From contig JAUIRK010000003.1 of assembly GCA_030549495.1 (NCBI GenBank), positions 124,001-188,000 on the forward strand: DNA of 64,000 nt. Reading direction: 5' to 3'. Each line of letters begins with the position of its first letter. Position 1 is the stretch's first letter. Source of the DNA: Nectonema munidae. Lineage: Eukaryota; Nematomorpha; Nectonematoida; Nectonematidae. The notes beneath the pieces were generated by a model. That model had not been told where the DNA came from and did not search any database. It worked only from the letters and a program-made list of their open reading frames with translations. The translations under genes and the position numbers were made by a program. Of the stretch, positions 17,874 to 28,169 are shown piece by piece.

Positions 17874-18821
17874 AATTTTTAAAGGCGAGGGAAAAAATAA
17901 GTATTTTTAAAAAACAAGAATTCTATGCGACTAAGATTGAAATCACAAAAGGGGTCATACAGAAATGTGTCACATGTTCACTTTCTCTATGCTTCTCATT
18001 CTTTCAGTCACAACAGGCATATAAGATAAAACATATGTCAAACAAATGAGCTCTAGTCCCATTTCGAAAATCTAAAGTCTGAAAATCTCTGAAGTAAGTT
18101 TTCATGCATTGTGTGTGAGCAACTTTCCCTCTCTAGCTGGCCTATATCCCCCTCTACTACACTTTCTCACTCACAATGACGTGCGATTACACAAATATCG
18201 CAACGCAAAAGCAAACTTATGCACAAACGTCACTTCTAAGATAACAGTTAACCCTTGAGCTCTTTTTTTGCCTCATTCACAAGTATGCGTGTCATAGAGA
18301 ATGCACAAATGCGACCAAACAAAGACGCGCAACAAAGCCACTTTTGTCAAAAAAAATTTCATGACTTTGGCAAAAATGATCGTTCCAAAACTTATAATTT
18401 TTTTGAAAGTATCCATGAAATTTATCACTTTTTGGTCTTGTTTTAACTAACTTTTATAACATGTTCTACAAATCTGGCTACTCTCATTCATACGCATTCA
18501 GTATTATAAAAGCGTTATCAACATATTCATAATGATGTGTATTGTGAGTGAAGTTGGACTCTTACATATTTTATTAACCTTTTCATTTAAACTTTTTCTT
18601 TATAAAAATTTGAATTTAAGGAATCAAAGCTCCAATCAGTGTCAGGGTATTTTGAATATTTTTCAATAAAAACGATTGGAAATTGACTTTATTGAGCTAA
18701 ATTTGAAAAATTGACTTTATATTTTTGTTTGATTCACACTCTATCCATCTTTGTTTCGACTTTTCCAAAGGTTAGAGATTAATTTTATAGAAATTGACTT
18801 TATTGACTTTCTTGTTCTCTA

Positions 18822-18829
18822 TTAATCAC
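18822..18829. repeat. Target-site duplication TTAATCAC (right copy)
   Basis: Identical to 14696-14703. Confidence 0.88.
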
Positions 18830-19508
18830 ATTTGTAAGATTTCTTAATAATAATGACTCATGTTAAGAATGACTTTTTTCTTCAAAATTAAGAACTAAGA
18901 GCAAAAGTGAAACTATCTTCAATAAATATTCCGCTTATTTTCAAGAAAAAAATATTCCATTAAAAAGCCTGTGCAACAGATGGTGCGGCTTCTATGGTTG
19001 GAAAATATCGAGGATTTAAAGCTACTTGAAAAAAGTTGTACCTGATGTAGTTTTTATTCATTGTGTTCACTCATTCAAGTTATAAAAGCTGTCAATATGA
19101 TTTTAAAGAGTACACTGCAAGAGCGACTTTTTCAAGAAATATGTAAAAACCATGATGAGCAGTTTCAACGGCTTATTTTGCATACTCACGTCAGAGGGTT
19201 GCCAAGGGTAATTGTCTGCATCGCTTCATTGCACTTTGGGACACTGTTTTATCTTATTTTAGAGAAACAGAGCTTGCAAAGAAACTTATTGATGCAAAAG
19301 ATGATATATTCTACCTAACTGATATATATGAAAAGCTACATATACTCAACAAACAACTTCAAAGAAGTTTTTCCACTTTGTTTCTTGCAGAGAAGCATTA
19401 AACATTCAAATTAAAACTAAAGATTTTCTGGTCAAATCTTGCAAGACGAGAATTTACACAGTTTCCATCTTTAGCTAGCATATCTGCACAACTCATTAAT
19501 GATGAGTC
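18822..19508 (+). pseudogene. ZBED5-like hAT transposase, central piece
   Basis: It continues from 14703 with FVRFLNNND, then SSKLRTKSKSETIFNKYSAY, the GKYRGFKA box, KKVVPDVVFIHCVHSFKL, FQEICKNHDEQFQRLILHTH, RVIVCIASLHFG / KGNCLHRFIALWDT in alternating frames, and AKDDIFYLTDIYEKLHILNK then QFPSLASISAQLIND. This is the family order (TDGA.aM.G...GF, VaP.vi.iHC..HR, FxxLC.em...h..LLLHTEVRWLSKGN.L.R..eL.., ..DI.YL.DIF..LN.LN..LQG, REF.QFP.L). It is cut again at 19508 by the second hAT element. Confidence 0.8.
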
Positions 19509-20767
19509 TAGAGCGAATAAAGTCAATTTTTAAAAAAATTCTTTATTTTGTTGGAAACAATTATTTGTTATATTTTACTTAATTTTCGATTATTTTTAAA
19601 ATTTTTTAATGTCAATAAAGTAATTTTTTTTTCTTTTAAATGTCAATAATTTTTTTTACAAACCTTTTTCTCAAGTTTTTCCCCAATTGTTACAAGATGG
19701 GCAAGCTGGCTCAAGGCTGCTTCACTGCGATCACCTACCAAAACTAAAATAAAGTGTAAATTCTTTTGAATGCAAAAATGGAATCTTGGTTAAGAAAGCT
19801 AAAGAAAGCATGAGTTGTTTAAAATTACATAAACAACTGCTTAACATAACAGAAAACTGTATTCAGTTAGCGCAGTTTGTTGAGTCAACCTCTTTTAGCA
19901 TAAAAGATGCATCAAAAAGGTTTTACTCTATCAAGTTTGATCACGATGATTGTGGAATTAAAAATTCTTCGAATAAAGGTTTGGAAAGAACGATATTAAA
20001 GATATTACAGAATTGAAAGAGCTTAACCTTTCTCCCAGTACTTGTGCGGAGTTACAAAATTGTCAAGCTACAACTTGTCCTGTAGAAAGATCATTTTCGA
20101 TGTTAAAAAAGCTTCAAGCAAAAGATAGACATTTTTCTTCTTCTAATATATTTTATTCTTTTCTTGTCTATTTTAATTCTTCTAAATAAAAAAGCTTAAA
20201 ATAATTTTTAAGTGAATTTTTTCAAAAAATAAAGTCAATATTGTGAAGTATTTGAAGTTTTTAAGTTAAATTTTGTTCTTTTTATTATTTATAGAAGAAA
20301 AAGAGGCCTTAAATCATTTAAAAAGTACTAAAAATCAGGGTTGCGATGTCAGAGACGGTGGAACCGCTGAATTTTTCTACATGGAACCAGAGCCGTAAAA
20401 ATTTAGATACGCCTCCACTAACTGGTTGCGCATGATTTAATCACTCACATTTCAAAGACGTTTTTTAGATGAAAGCTAGCGCAAATGTTAATTTCAAATA
20501 AAACTCGCATACATTCTCTAATCCTAACTCTTTTCTTGGTTATTTTTTATTATTATTTTTTTAAAATATACACTTAACTATAAGAGCGTGTCAGAACTCA
20601 CATCGGAGCTTAAATAAACATAACTCCGGAATCAGAAAATTTTTTCATGTCTCCGCAACTCTGTTTAAAACGCTATCAGGCTACAGTTCTCTTTTGCACG
20701 GTAAAAAAACTTTTTTACAAAAAAGTCAATTTTTTTTGAGTTATTAGGTCAATTTTTGTTTGCCCTA
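19509..20767. mobile_element. TAGRGC hAT element 2 (1.26 kb)
   Basis: The left end is TAGAGCGAATAAAGTCAA and the right end, inverted, TAGGGCAAACAAAAATTGAC. Flanking 8-mers are GATGAGTC and GATGACTT (6 of 8). Joining the flanks restores QLINDD/LLVYVDHL of the ZBED5-like transposase. Its left interior shares TCTTTATTTTGTTGG with element 1 (inverted there), so both belong to one family. Contains the C-terminal third of the same kind of transposase whose N-terminal part lies in element 1. Confidence 0.78.
19687..20189 (+). pseudogene. CGBP1-like hAT transposase, C-terminal piece
   Basis: It opens at PIVTRWASWLKAASLR (the TRW.tWL.A box), then VKKAKESMSCLKLHKQLLNI and CIQLAQFVESTSFSIKDASK in an open stretch at 19786-20016. 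After a frame change come LSPSTCAELQNCQATTCPVE and RSFSMLKKLQAKDRHFSSSN, the hAT C-terminal dimerisation block (..CPVERSFS..K..L..dRR.F...). Its TRWASWLK string is the one also present in element 1 on the other strand, an overlap of about 10 residues between the two halves. Confidence 0.75.
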
Positions 20768-21190
20768 GATGACTTACTTGTTTATGTTGATCATCTGAAG
20801 GAGCTGCATAATGAAATGGAAAATCGTTTTTTTGATTTAATCCAAATGAATATACCTCATTGTTTTTTTGATCCATCTTAAGTAGAGGTTGATATACAAG
20901 AAAGCTTTATCAAACTTCAGACAACATAGCAACAGACTCACGATTTAAGCATGTAGGATTCCACAAGCTTTGGATGAATGATTAAATATCCAAAAAGTAT
21001 CCACTACTGTGGAAAAAAGTTGACTTGCTTTTAATCGCCTTCTCCACATCGTATTTAGTAGAATAATATTTTATCGAGCGATGCATCTTCTATCAAAAAA
21101 GTAGAAATCACGTGATATAGAAAAAGAGGTGCTTTACGTCTTTCCTTAACAACTTTAGCACCAAACATCGATAAATTGGCAGTCCTGCAT
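20768..21190 (+). pseudogene. ZBED5-like hAT transposase, C-terminal piece
   Basis: Reads DDLLVYVDHLKELHNEMENR, FFDLIQMNIPHCFFDPS, then IQESFIKLQT, SFG..MIKYPKSIHYCGKKL, SSDASSIKK, then RKRGALRLSLTTLAPNIDKL. This is the typical end of the family (...H...L..EM..RF.DL..m.IP.W...PF, ..I.LQ.D...K..F......FW......YP.LW..., YLCE..FS.M..IK.K.R.RL..E..LR..L....P.I..L). Several stops. This closes the split transposase begun at 14197. Confidence 0.78.
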
Positions 21191-21411
21191 CAATAACATT
21201 GATCATATTGAAATTGTGTAACTATTTTATTATTATACTATATATACAAATAAAGAATGCAAAGGGTTTTTGTCAACAAATTTAACTTTAAGGCTTTATG
21301 GAAAGTTTTATATAATTAAAATTTAAAGAAAAAAAAGTGTGAACATATTGATACCTTTTTCAATAGTTTTCTCAGTATTTTAATTGATATACAATGAAAG
21401 TTTTATTATGT

Positions 21412-21548
21412 TTTTATAGAACAAGAGGTTATACCACAAGAATGGAAAGAGAGTGTGATTGTACCAATTTTCATGGGGAAGGGCGATGTGCAAGCTTGCT
21501 CAAACTATCCAGGAATAAAATTCCTATCTCATACGATGAAAATCTAAT
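21412..21548 (+). pseudogene. RTE-type LINE, reverse transcriptase start (3' part)
   Basis: An open stretch reads FIEQEVIPQEWKESVIVPIF, MGKGDVQACSNYPGIKFLSH, TMKI. This is the RTE RT 0/1 region (..IPeeWk.S.ivPIfKgKGDvq.C.NYRGIkLlSHtmKi). It directly continues the fragment ending at 13510. It stops abruptly at about 21548; the rest of the RT is absent. Confidence 0.75.
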
Positions 21549-21839
21549 TTATCAAAAAAATAAATATAACTATATTTTTTAAGACAAACAAAACTTGGCA
21601 TTATATTTACTTAATTTTAGTATAAAATTTTTGATTTTTGTAATAATTTTTATAGACCATAGCTATGAATGCCTGAATTTATGTGTTGCTTTTAGGCAAC
21701 GCGGGGATGTTGCCTAAAAGAAACATAAATCTTTAAACTTAAATGAAACTTGTGCTAAACTGGAATATTTTTGTGTTACTCTTAATTACTTTGGAAGTTG
21801 TTGAGTATCTAAGAATACTATTTTTTGCTTATGATACTT

Positions 21840-22022
21840 TAGAAAAAAATAATAAAAAACTTTTTTTTAATATCTTTTTTTTCCAAAAAAAAAAAAATTA
21901 AAAAAAAAAAAAAATTTAAAAAAATTTAAAAATAATTTTGTTGGATATTTTTTAAAAATAAATTAAAATATGTTTAAAAAAAGTGTTTTTTTTATTTTAT
22001 AAAAAAAAAAAAAAAAAAAAAA
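21840..22022. repeat. A/T homopolymer-rich tract at LINE 3' side
   Basis: Repeated A and T runs ending in a 23-base A run next to GGGAGCG, where the minus-strand LINE ends. Probably the decayed 3' tail plus slippage. Confidence 0.6.
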
Positions 22023-24656
22023 AGGGAGCGTTAGAAAGGTTTTGAGAGGTAGGGAGTTAATGAGAGGCGTGTGAGAGGTTAGGTGTAAGTTTGAGGTTAA
22101 GTAGTCTACGAGGGAGTTTTCTGGTATGTTTAGGTGAGCAGGGCACCAGCATAGGTGTTTGTGGAAAAGTTTTGTAAGATTGCTTATGGAGGAGGCCAGT
22201 TGAAAGGAATGAAAGGGATGTTGTGATAGAGAGAGATCGTGGATTATGTTTTGTGCATCGGTAAAGAAATTGTTGGTAGTAGAGTGGAGAAGGAGGTAGT
22301 TAATGTTGCTAGCAATCGTAGCGCAGGCGTGTAAAAGTCTGGAGATTTCGCATTCAGAGATTGAAAGTAGAGGATTTAATAGAGAGCGATGGGTCTGAAA
22401 TGGGCGAGTGGAAGAGCCTTGAAGAAGGAAGCATTTAGGGATTTCTTTGAGGCGTCTGTGAAGATAAGTGGGGATGTTGATGAAGAGTTGGAGCGAAAGA
22501 GTGAAATTGATTGTTTTGCAAAAAATTTGTTTTTGCATATTGATGTTTTGAATGGATTTGGTGTAGATGGCTGAGTTAAAAGAGATGGATGTATCGAGGG
22601 ATGAACTAGGTAGTTAGCAATATTTGGGGCGTATTTTGCTAATCGAGTAGAGTAGAAAGAATAGGATGGAGTAGTGTTGTGCGGTGTGATCGGAAGGAAG
22701 GGGGAAGTAAGTTGTTGTATGTCAAGATGAAGCGCTTAATAATCTTTTTTTGAGTTGAAGTTGTAATGGTAGGGTGTTTGTTAGAATTTCTTGGAATTGT
22801 GTGGAAGTAGTGCGATGTGCGTTGGTGATGCAAAGTAGGCAGAGACGGTGTATCTTGTTAATTACTGGGAGGTTTAAGGATGAGTATATATATTTGGTGT
22901 GTTTGGAACGGAGGCCCCGTTTATAAGAGATAGTGCTTTTAAGTGAAAAAAGGGTGACTGAGACTTTTTGGTATATTTTTTTAAAGTGTATTGAAAATTT
23001 TAGGTTGGACTGGAGGTTAAGTCCTAGATATTTGATAGTTTTTGAAGCAGGTATAGAAGTAGAGGTATTTAAATGAAGGGGTAAATGTTCTGTGTGTTTT
23101 CGTGTGAAGTAAATGAGGCTGGTTTTGTTGGAGTTAAAGAATATCTTATGTGTGTTTGCTATATCTTGTAACTTTAGTAGAAATGAAGAGTTTTGGTGAC
23201 GTTTTCTTGTTGGTGAAAGTGAATAATATGTCATCTGAAAAACATTGAGAGAAATCTGTGTAGATGTAGATTAGATCGAGAAATGGGTCTATGAGAACTA
23301 GCCAGAGGATATCGGAAAGACATCCTCCTTGGGGAGTCGAGAGGGTTAGCTTATGGATGCAAAGGGAAGCGCGATGTCGGAAAATGAGACAGTGGTTTGA
23401 AAGGTATGAGCCTATAAATTTGATGATGTAAGGAGGAAATAATTTGTGAGCGAGGTTTGTGATGATGGCAGGATGCCAGGCTGAGTTGAAAGCGTTGTCT
23501 ATGTCCAGGAAAATTATAGAAGAAATTTTATGGGTAGAAAGGGAAGAGTCAGGGTAGGGGGTTAGACGAGATAGTGCTGTTTCCGTCTTTTTTTTGGGAA
23601 GGTATGCAAATTGTGTGTGATGAATGAGGTTACGGGATAGGATGTAGTGGACTAGACGTTTGCGAATGATTTTTTCGAAAAGTTTGCCTAGTATGGGTAG
23701 TAGAGTGATTGGTCGCCAATTTTGAATGAGGTTTGAATCTTTATTGGGTTTAGGAATGAGTATGAGTTTACCGATTTTCAAACGTTGGGGAAATGTGAGT
23801 GAGTAAGGCATGCATTGAAAATAAGGAGTAAATGTTTATTTAGAATGTGTATTGATTTTTTAATGTGTTTGGGTGAGATAAGGTGGAAGCTAGATGGAGC
23901 ATTTGTTTTGAGAGAATTTACTGCTGTGTTTATTTCGTTTAGTGTGATTGGAGGAAAAGTAGGGCTTTGGATGGAGTGAATGATATTTTTAGAGTGTTTT
24001 CGGATTTTAGGGGTGGAAGGGGAGGTCAGAAGATGTCGAGTCGGGGGGAAAGATTGACGATAGAAATGGAGGTTTGTAGTGTGTGGTATGATAGGGTGAA
24101 CAGGGAAGTATTGCTTCCGGGAGAATAGAAGGTTTTTTCTTTTTAGTTTGCCTATTGATGATGTTGCATGGATTGTTTGAGTGCTGGCTGGTGAATTTTA
24201 CCCATAAGTTCTTTTTAGCCTGAAGTATTGCCCGTTTGTATTTTTTTTAACAGCAGAATGAATGGAAATGATTGAGGGGGTGATGAATTTTCTTAGGGTT
24301 TTGATGATGCGTTTCAGTTTGTTTTTTAATACGGTCAGTTCAGATGTCCAGAAATAGGCTTGTCTTCTTTTAGAAAATGGGTTGATGGGAGTGGAAGATA
24401 AGATGGAATGTAAACATGATCATTGAGGGATAGTGCCGCTTTATCGATGGATGTGGGAAAGGAGAGAGATGGTAATGTTGGGAGTGAGTTGTTGAGAGTG
24501 TTGAGATATGTGAGCCAGTGAGTGGTGTTCTTTTGTATGGTGTTGTTATAGTTTTTGATAGTTGTGGTGTTAATGAGAAGTTGAAAAGTTATGAAGGAGT
24601 GATCTGAGGCTGATGGGATGTCGGAGATCGACCAATTAGATATTAGATTGAGAGCC
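22000..24656 (-). mobile_element. LINE (R1/I/LOA-like) with RT and RNase H, 5'-truncated
   Basis: From its 5' side: SISDIPSASDHSFITFQL, the SDH end of the apurinic endonuclease; FPQRLKIGKLILIPKPNKD; NWRPITLLPILGKLFEKII; IIFLDIDNAFNSAWHPAI, the first RT Asp; STPQGGCLSDILW; FSDDI in place of the usual YADD; FNSNKTSLIYFTRK; IKYLGLNLQSNLKF; then an RNase H with PLIFTDASKKSLNA, NNFFTDAQNIIHDL and CWCPAHLNIPENSLVDYL. TPQGG plus a C-terminal RNase H point to the R1/I/LOA group rather than Jockey or CR1. The 5' part (ORF1, most of the endonuclease) is missing. Frame changes occur just after FSDDI (about 23225) and at two or three places further on. Base use is unlike the surroundings: the sense strand is C-rich and G-poor. 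Confidence 0.85.
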
Positions 24657-24659
24657 TTC

Positions 24660-24743
24660 TTATTTGACTTTTCTGCAAAGCTCTGCTCGTTTTTATATTC
24701 AGCAACTACACTCTCATTACTTTTCTCATAATAACGATCAATG
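24660..24743 (-). CDS. Candidate host exon cut by the LINE insertion
   Basis: After an acceptor-like TGCATTAG the minus strand reads IDRYYEKSNESVVAEYKNEQ then SFAEKSNK, a charged helical stretch like the coiled-coil gene's exons and on the same strand. It ends where LINE sequence begins (about 24656). No clean donor is visible; GTCAAA near 24668 is possible. No continuation was found on the far side of the LINE. It could be an upstream exon of the coiled-coil gene. Weak evidence. Confidence 0.33.
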
Positions 24744-24759
24744 CTAATGCATCAAATTT

Positions 24760-25480
24760 AATTTATATCAAACTACTTTCGAGTGAGCTAAATTTTCGCG
24801 TTTCCATTCCTTAGTTTTTCAGAAATTTTCTAATTGTATTTTCAGTTACAAAAAAACTAAAATTTGAATGTACTCGTGTTCATGAAATTGGTAACCATTA
24901 AAAATCATTGTATTTGAAAAATAACTGAAATTTTTTTCATGTTTACATGAAAAACAATGTTTTGATCATCAATTGCTGTGATACTCCAGTTTTTAGTTCA
25001 AATTAAAAAAGTTGTGGCTAATTTTGATGAAGAAATAAAAATAGTTCCAAATGTTTCTGCTAATGAATTTTTCTGGTTAGGGTTATATCTTTAATGCTTT
25101 ATACTGTGTCTAAAATGAAGCTTTGGTCTAGTGGGCATTTTTGGATAGTAATAATTGAATTAACTCGCTGTAGATATAATGGTATCTAGAAAAATTTAAA
25201 AAGGAGAGAAATGCCCCCTAATTATTAATTCTTTTCTCAACAACTGATGTGTGACATAGGTTTCGGTAATGTCATACTCTGGCGTGAATCAAAAGATCAT
25301 TGGCTGCTCAAAGAATATACTAAAACAGTGAACTTCTTTCAAAATATTATAAGCATCTCTCTTAGCATTTCCCTATTTTTCGCGTCTTAATACTTCTCGC
25401 TATTTTTTACTTGAGCCATTGATAAATTAGCTTACTTTCCACTTTTTCGAAATCTACAGTGTAAAATAGGAGATGACATA
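24760..25480. other. AT-rich, nothing recognised
   Basis: No protein similarity, terminal repeat or tandem array seen. Confidence 0.5.
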
Positions 25481-25483
25481 GTA

Positions 25484-25942
25484 CAATGTTCCGCAACTGC
25501 TGGTCCAAGGACCACTGCTGGTCCATAAGACAACTCTTTGTTGGTCCACGGAAAATTTTTCAAAATCGAAAAGTATAGTGAAATTTCGCTCTTATAATTG
25601 CAACTATGATTGGCTATTTTTTAAATTTATTTTGTATATAATACCTCAGATTATTTACTTATTTTCGGGCGAAAAGAGTAAGGCTTTATCTATAACTCCT
25701 CCAGACATAGACAGCTTGGTCAAAGAAAAAAGAGTTCAGAAGCCTGGTTACAGCAAAAGCGCAAAATGAAATTTTATTGATTTGTTACTTTTATCTCATT
25801 TTTTTTTGATTTTATAATAAATTTTTAATGAATTTTTAGTATTGATCATAATAACTTTTTCCCACTAAAATAATACTTGTCCATACCATTTTTGCTTTTT
25901 GGAAAATGGTCCACGATCAGAAACGAGCTGGGAAACACTGCG
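25484..25942. mobile_element. hAT-like MITE, about 460 bp
   Basis: The left end is CAATGTTCCGCAACTGCTGG. The right end, inverted, is CAGTGTTTCCCAGCTCG, a decayed CAGTGTTTCCCAAC-type hAT terminus. The left subterminal region has three copies of a TGGTCCA motif, and GGTCCACG recurs near the right end. Possible target copies are CATAGTAC (25477-25484) and CATGGTAC (25944-25951), 7 of 8. No transposase. Confidence 0.5.
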
Positions 25943-25950
25943 GCATGGTA

Positions 25951-26453
25951 CAAGCATGTCAAACTGGTAATTGGTATGGGGTCAGATTGAATAAAAAATT
26001 TCCTATGGCCGCATAATTTTAATTGATAAAAATTACATAAATTAATTTCAGTTATTAAAAAAATCAATGAAAACTTTATTATTCAGAATTTTTAAGTTTT
26101 TCACAACATGAATCGAAGAGAGGCCTTACTGATTTCACCTTTTTTTGCTCACTAATTCCTTTATGTTCGGTTTAAGGGTTTGTGCCGTACCAACTTTAAT
26201 CAAAGATGATAAATGTTGATCTGTCAATTTAATTCTAGTTAATGATTTTGTCGTTTTCATCAATGAAAACAACCATTTGCATATATATGTTGAAACAAAC
26301 ATCCGTTTTCAAAAAATTTCACATTAACATATTTCTGAATACTCCTTTCCGTATTATTTACTGTTTGCTTTTTATTTGAAATTATAATAAAACTTTAATT
26401 TATTACATAAATAATTAAATTTTGGTTCGCGAGCCGCTAGTTTCACATGCCTA
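25951..26453. mobile_element. Deleted hAT element with transposase 3' end
   Basis: The left end is CAAGCATGTCAAACTGG and the right end, inverted, TAGGCATGTGAAACTAGCGG followed by CTCGCGAACC. The inverted pair matches at about 14 of 17 positions. The right-hand subterminal sequence is typical of hAT elements with CAGGGGTG.CAAACT.GCGGC ends. Its only coding remnant is a minus-strand hAT C-terminus. It abuts the MITE to its left. Confidence 0.55.
26100..26290 (-). pseudogene. hAT transposase C-terminal fragment (ZBED/GTF2IRD2-like)
   Basis: Reads TYICKWLFSLMKTTKSLTRI, then KLTDQHLSSLIKVGTAQTLK and PNIKELVSKKR. This is the C-terminal dimerisation signature TY.CE..FS.M...KS..RsrLTD.HL..llrva.....P.I..Lv..K. 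The rest of the transposase is absent. Inside the deleted hAT element. Confidence 0.72.
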
Positions 26454-26599
26454 GTATATGAAAATTCACTAATATAATGATTTTTTTTGAACTTTTATCG
26501 AACTATGAACTTAATCTTTTCTTTTAGGTAGCTTATACAAAATATTTAATAATATTTTAACATATTGATTCTTTTCACAACTTTTTCAAAAAAAGTTAC

Positions 26600-26716
26600 G
26601 ACTTGCAACAATTTTGACTGTAAAACTGACGCGAACGATCTTGCTCTTTGGTTTCCGCGAAGATTCTGGGGTTGAAGAAAATTTTTCATTCGAGACGACA
26701 AATCAACTTGCTGCGT
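26600..26716 (-). CDS. Candidate host exon, 39 codons
   Basis: A strong acceptor GTGCTACTCCAG and a donor GTC/GTAACT frame exactly 39 codons, phase 0 at both ends: TQQVDLSSRMKNFLQPQNLR, GNQRARSFASVLQSKLLQV. GC content is clearly above the flanks. I do not recognise the protein. On the same strand as the coiled-coil gene and could be one of its 5' exons, but no junction proves it. A second frame through the middle is also open. Confidence 0.38.
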
Positions 26717-26929
26717 CTGGAGTAGCACGAACTTGGATGAAAATAATGATAATGATGATGATTAATTCCAAGAAACTCTAAAATCGAATGGGAAAAAGTC
26801 AAGTTTTCAATGGAGTGTTATGATTACTGGCCGAAACTTGAAAAATGAATTTCTTCATGTTCATGGGTCTTTTATTCATAATCAATCTCTGTCTCCTTAT
26901 TCATTTTTCTTTCTTTTTTTCAACTTAGA

Positions 26930-28155
26930 ATTGATTAATGCAATTGTTGGATTTACCAATCTTTATGCTGCCCAAAGATATAATGCCTTGAATACAACAA
27001 GAGAGGAAATTCTTTGTTTCTCAGTATTTTGATAATGTCAGTGTATACTATTTTGCATTCAACAAGAATGTACTGAGAAAAAACAAGATGGCTTCAACTC
27101 ATTTATAGCAAGCTCCATGAGAAGACAAAGATTTGAAGGTCTTCATTTCTGTGACAATACAAAGCTTGAATACTCAGACAAATTTGCCAAAATCAGGATG
27201 CTTGTGAAGTAATTGGAAGAGAAGTATCAGTTGTTTATGCCTTAATGATTTCGTACTTCGGTAATCATTGTAGGAAATAGTTTATCAAAGGCAAACCCAT
27301 CAGGTTCGGCTACAAACAATGGTTTCATTGTGTCTCGCCAGGATATTGTGTAAACTTCGATTTGTACCAAGGAAAGAGTCCAGACAGCCCTCAATTTGGT
27401 GTCAGACCATGAATACTACTGAAGTTTGCCAATTCTCTCAATGAAAAAATGCTCAACAATTATCATTTTATTACTGACAAGTACTTCTCCACTTATGGTA
27501 TTATGAAAAGAATGAAAGAATTGAACTTTAAAGTCACTTCGGCATTAAGATCAAACAGATCAAGAAATTTCCCAATAATTTCTCTGAAAGATCTTAAAAA
27601 AGAAAAAAGAAGATTTTATAAAATACTGACTAGCAAGGATGGAGTAAATTTGTGTCAGTGGTTCGATAATCGCTCAGTACCTGCTATAAGTAATGCTCTA
27701 AATGATCAAATTTTAAAGATGGCATCAGGTATTCATCTAAAGAAAAGAAAAGAATTTGTATAAATCAACCTCATATGATGAATATAGCACAGTACCGTTG
27801 TTGTGTGCGTGCCAAGTAATGGTACTGGCCTATATTTACCCACCTTGTTGATATGACTGTGAATCAAGCATAGATTCCTTAGAGGTTATCTCCAGGAGAT
27901 AAACTAGACCAATTGGGTTTTAGGAGACATATTGTGTATTTGCTTCTAACAAAATATGGTACAAGCCCAAAGCCAAGCAAAGCATTTGCAATAATGGAAC
28001 CATCTCCATCAAAAAGATTCGATCAACTAGGGCATTTTGTTTCTTCGATCGAAAACGTGTGTTAAATGCAAAGTTGGAGTCCATGTTCATTCTTTTGTGA
28101 ATTATCATACACCATAAAACCTCTTTTTTGGTATAGAAAATGCAAAAACGCAAAA
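26930..28155 (+). pseudogene. piggyBac transposase 1, broken
   Basis: Across frames: INAIVGFTNLYAAQRYN, RMLVK, YFGNHCRK, FIKGKPIRFGYKQWFHCVSP, GYCVNFDLYQGKSP, then an open stretch (27449-27763) with YHFITDKYFSTYGIMKRMKE, the second catalytic Asp, and CQWFDNRSVPAISNAL, the third. It ends with the Cys/His finger CVKCKVGVHVHSFVNYHT. The order matches PGBD-like piggyBac transposases (cut-and-paste at TTAA). The first Asp region before YFGNHC appears damaged. At least four frame breaks. I could not place both TTAA ends. Confidence 0.78.
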
Positions 28156-28169
28156 GTGTAAAATGTATT

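Larger units (their letters stand above)
14704..18821. mobile_element. TAGRGC hAT element 1 (4.1 kb) with nested MULE
   Basis: The left end is TAGAGCGCCAAAAATATTGA. The right end, inverted, is TAGAGAACAAGAAAGTCAAT. Each end has subterminal repeats of ATTGACC or ATTGACTTTATT. The 8-bp target duplication is exact. Contents are a MULE (14881-16958) and a minus-strand CGBP1-type hAT transposase N-terminal part (16959-17873). That transposase and the 8-bp duplication fit hAT; the MULE arrived later. About 950 bp at the right end (17875-18820) is non-coding. Confidence 0.8.
13508..21411. mobile_element. Insertion block splitting the RTE LINE (7.9 kb nest)
   Basis: RTE protein similarity stops at about 13507 and resumes at about 21412 with no gap in the family pattern (..MKIFMN / FIEQEVIPQEWKES..), so everything between was inserted later. 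Possible degenerate flanking copies are TTATGAAT (13500-13507) and TTATGTTT (21406-21413); the exact borders are uncertain. The block carries a ZBED5-like hAT, two TAGRGC hAT elements and a MULE. About 670 bp on the left (13510-14190) and 220 bp on the right (21190-21405) carry no protein. Confidence 0.6.

Noticed and set aside
22389-22574. Plus-strand 61-codon frame
   Set aside because: Antisense to the RNase H part of the minus-strand LINE.
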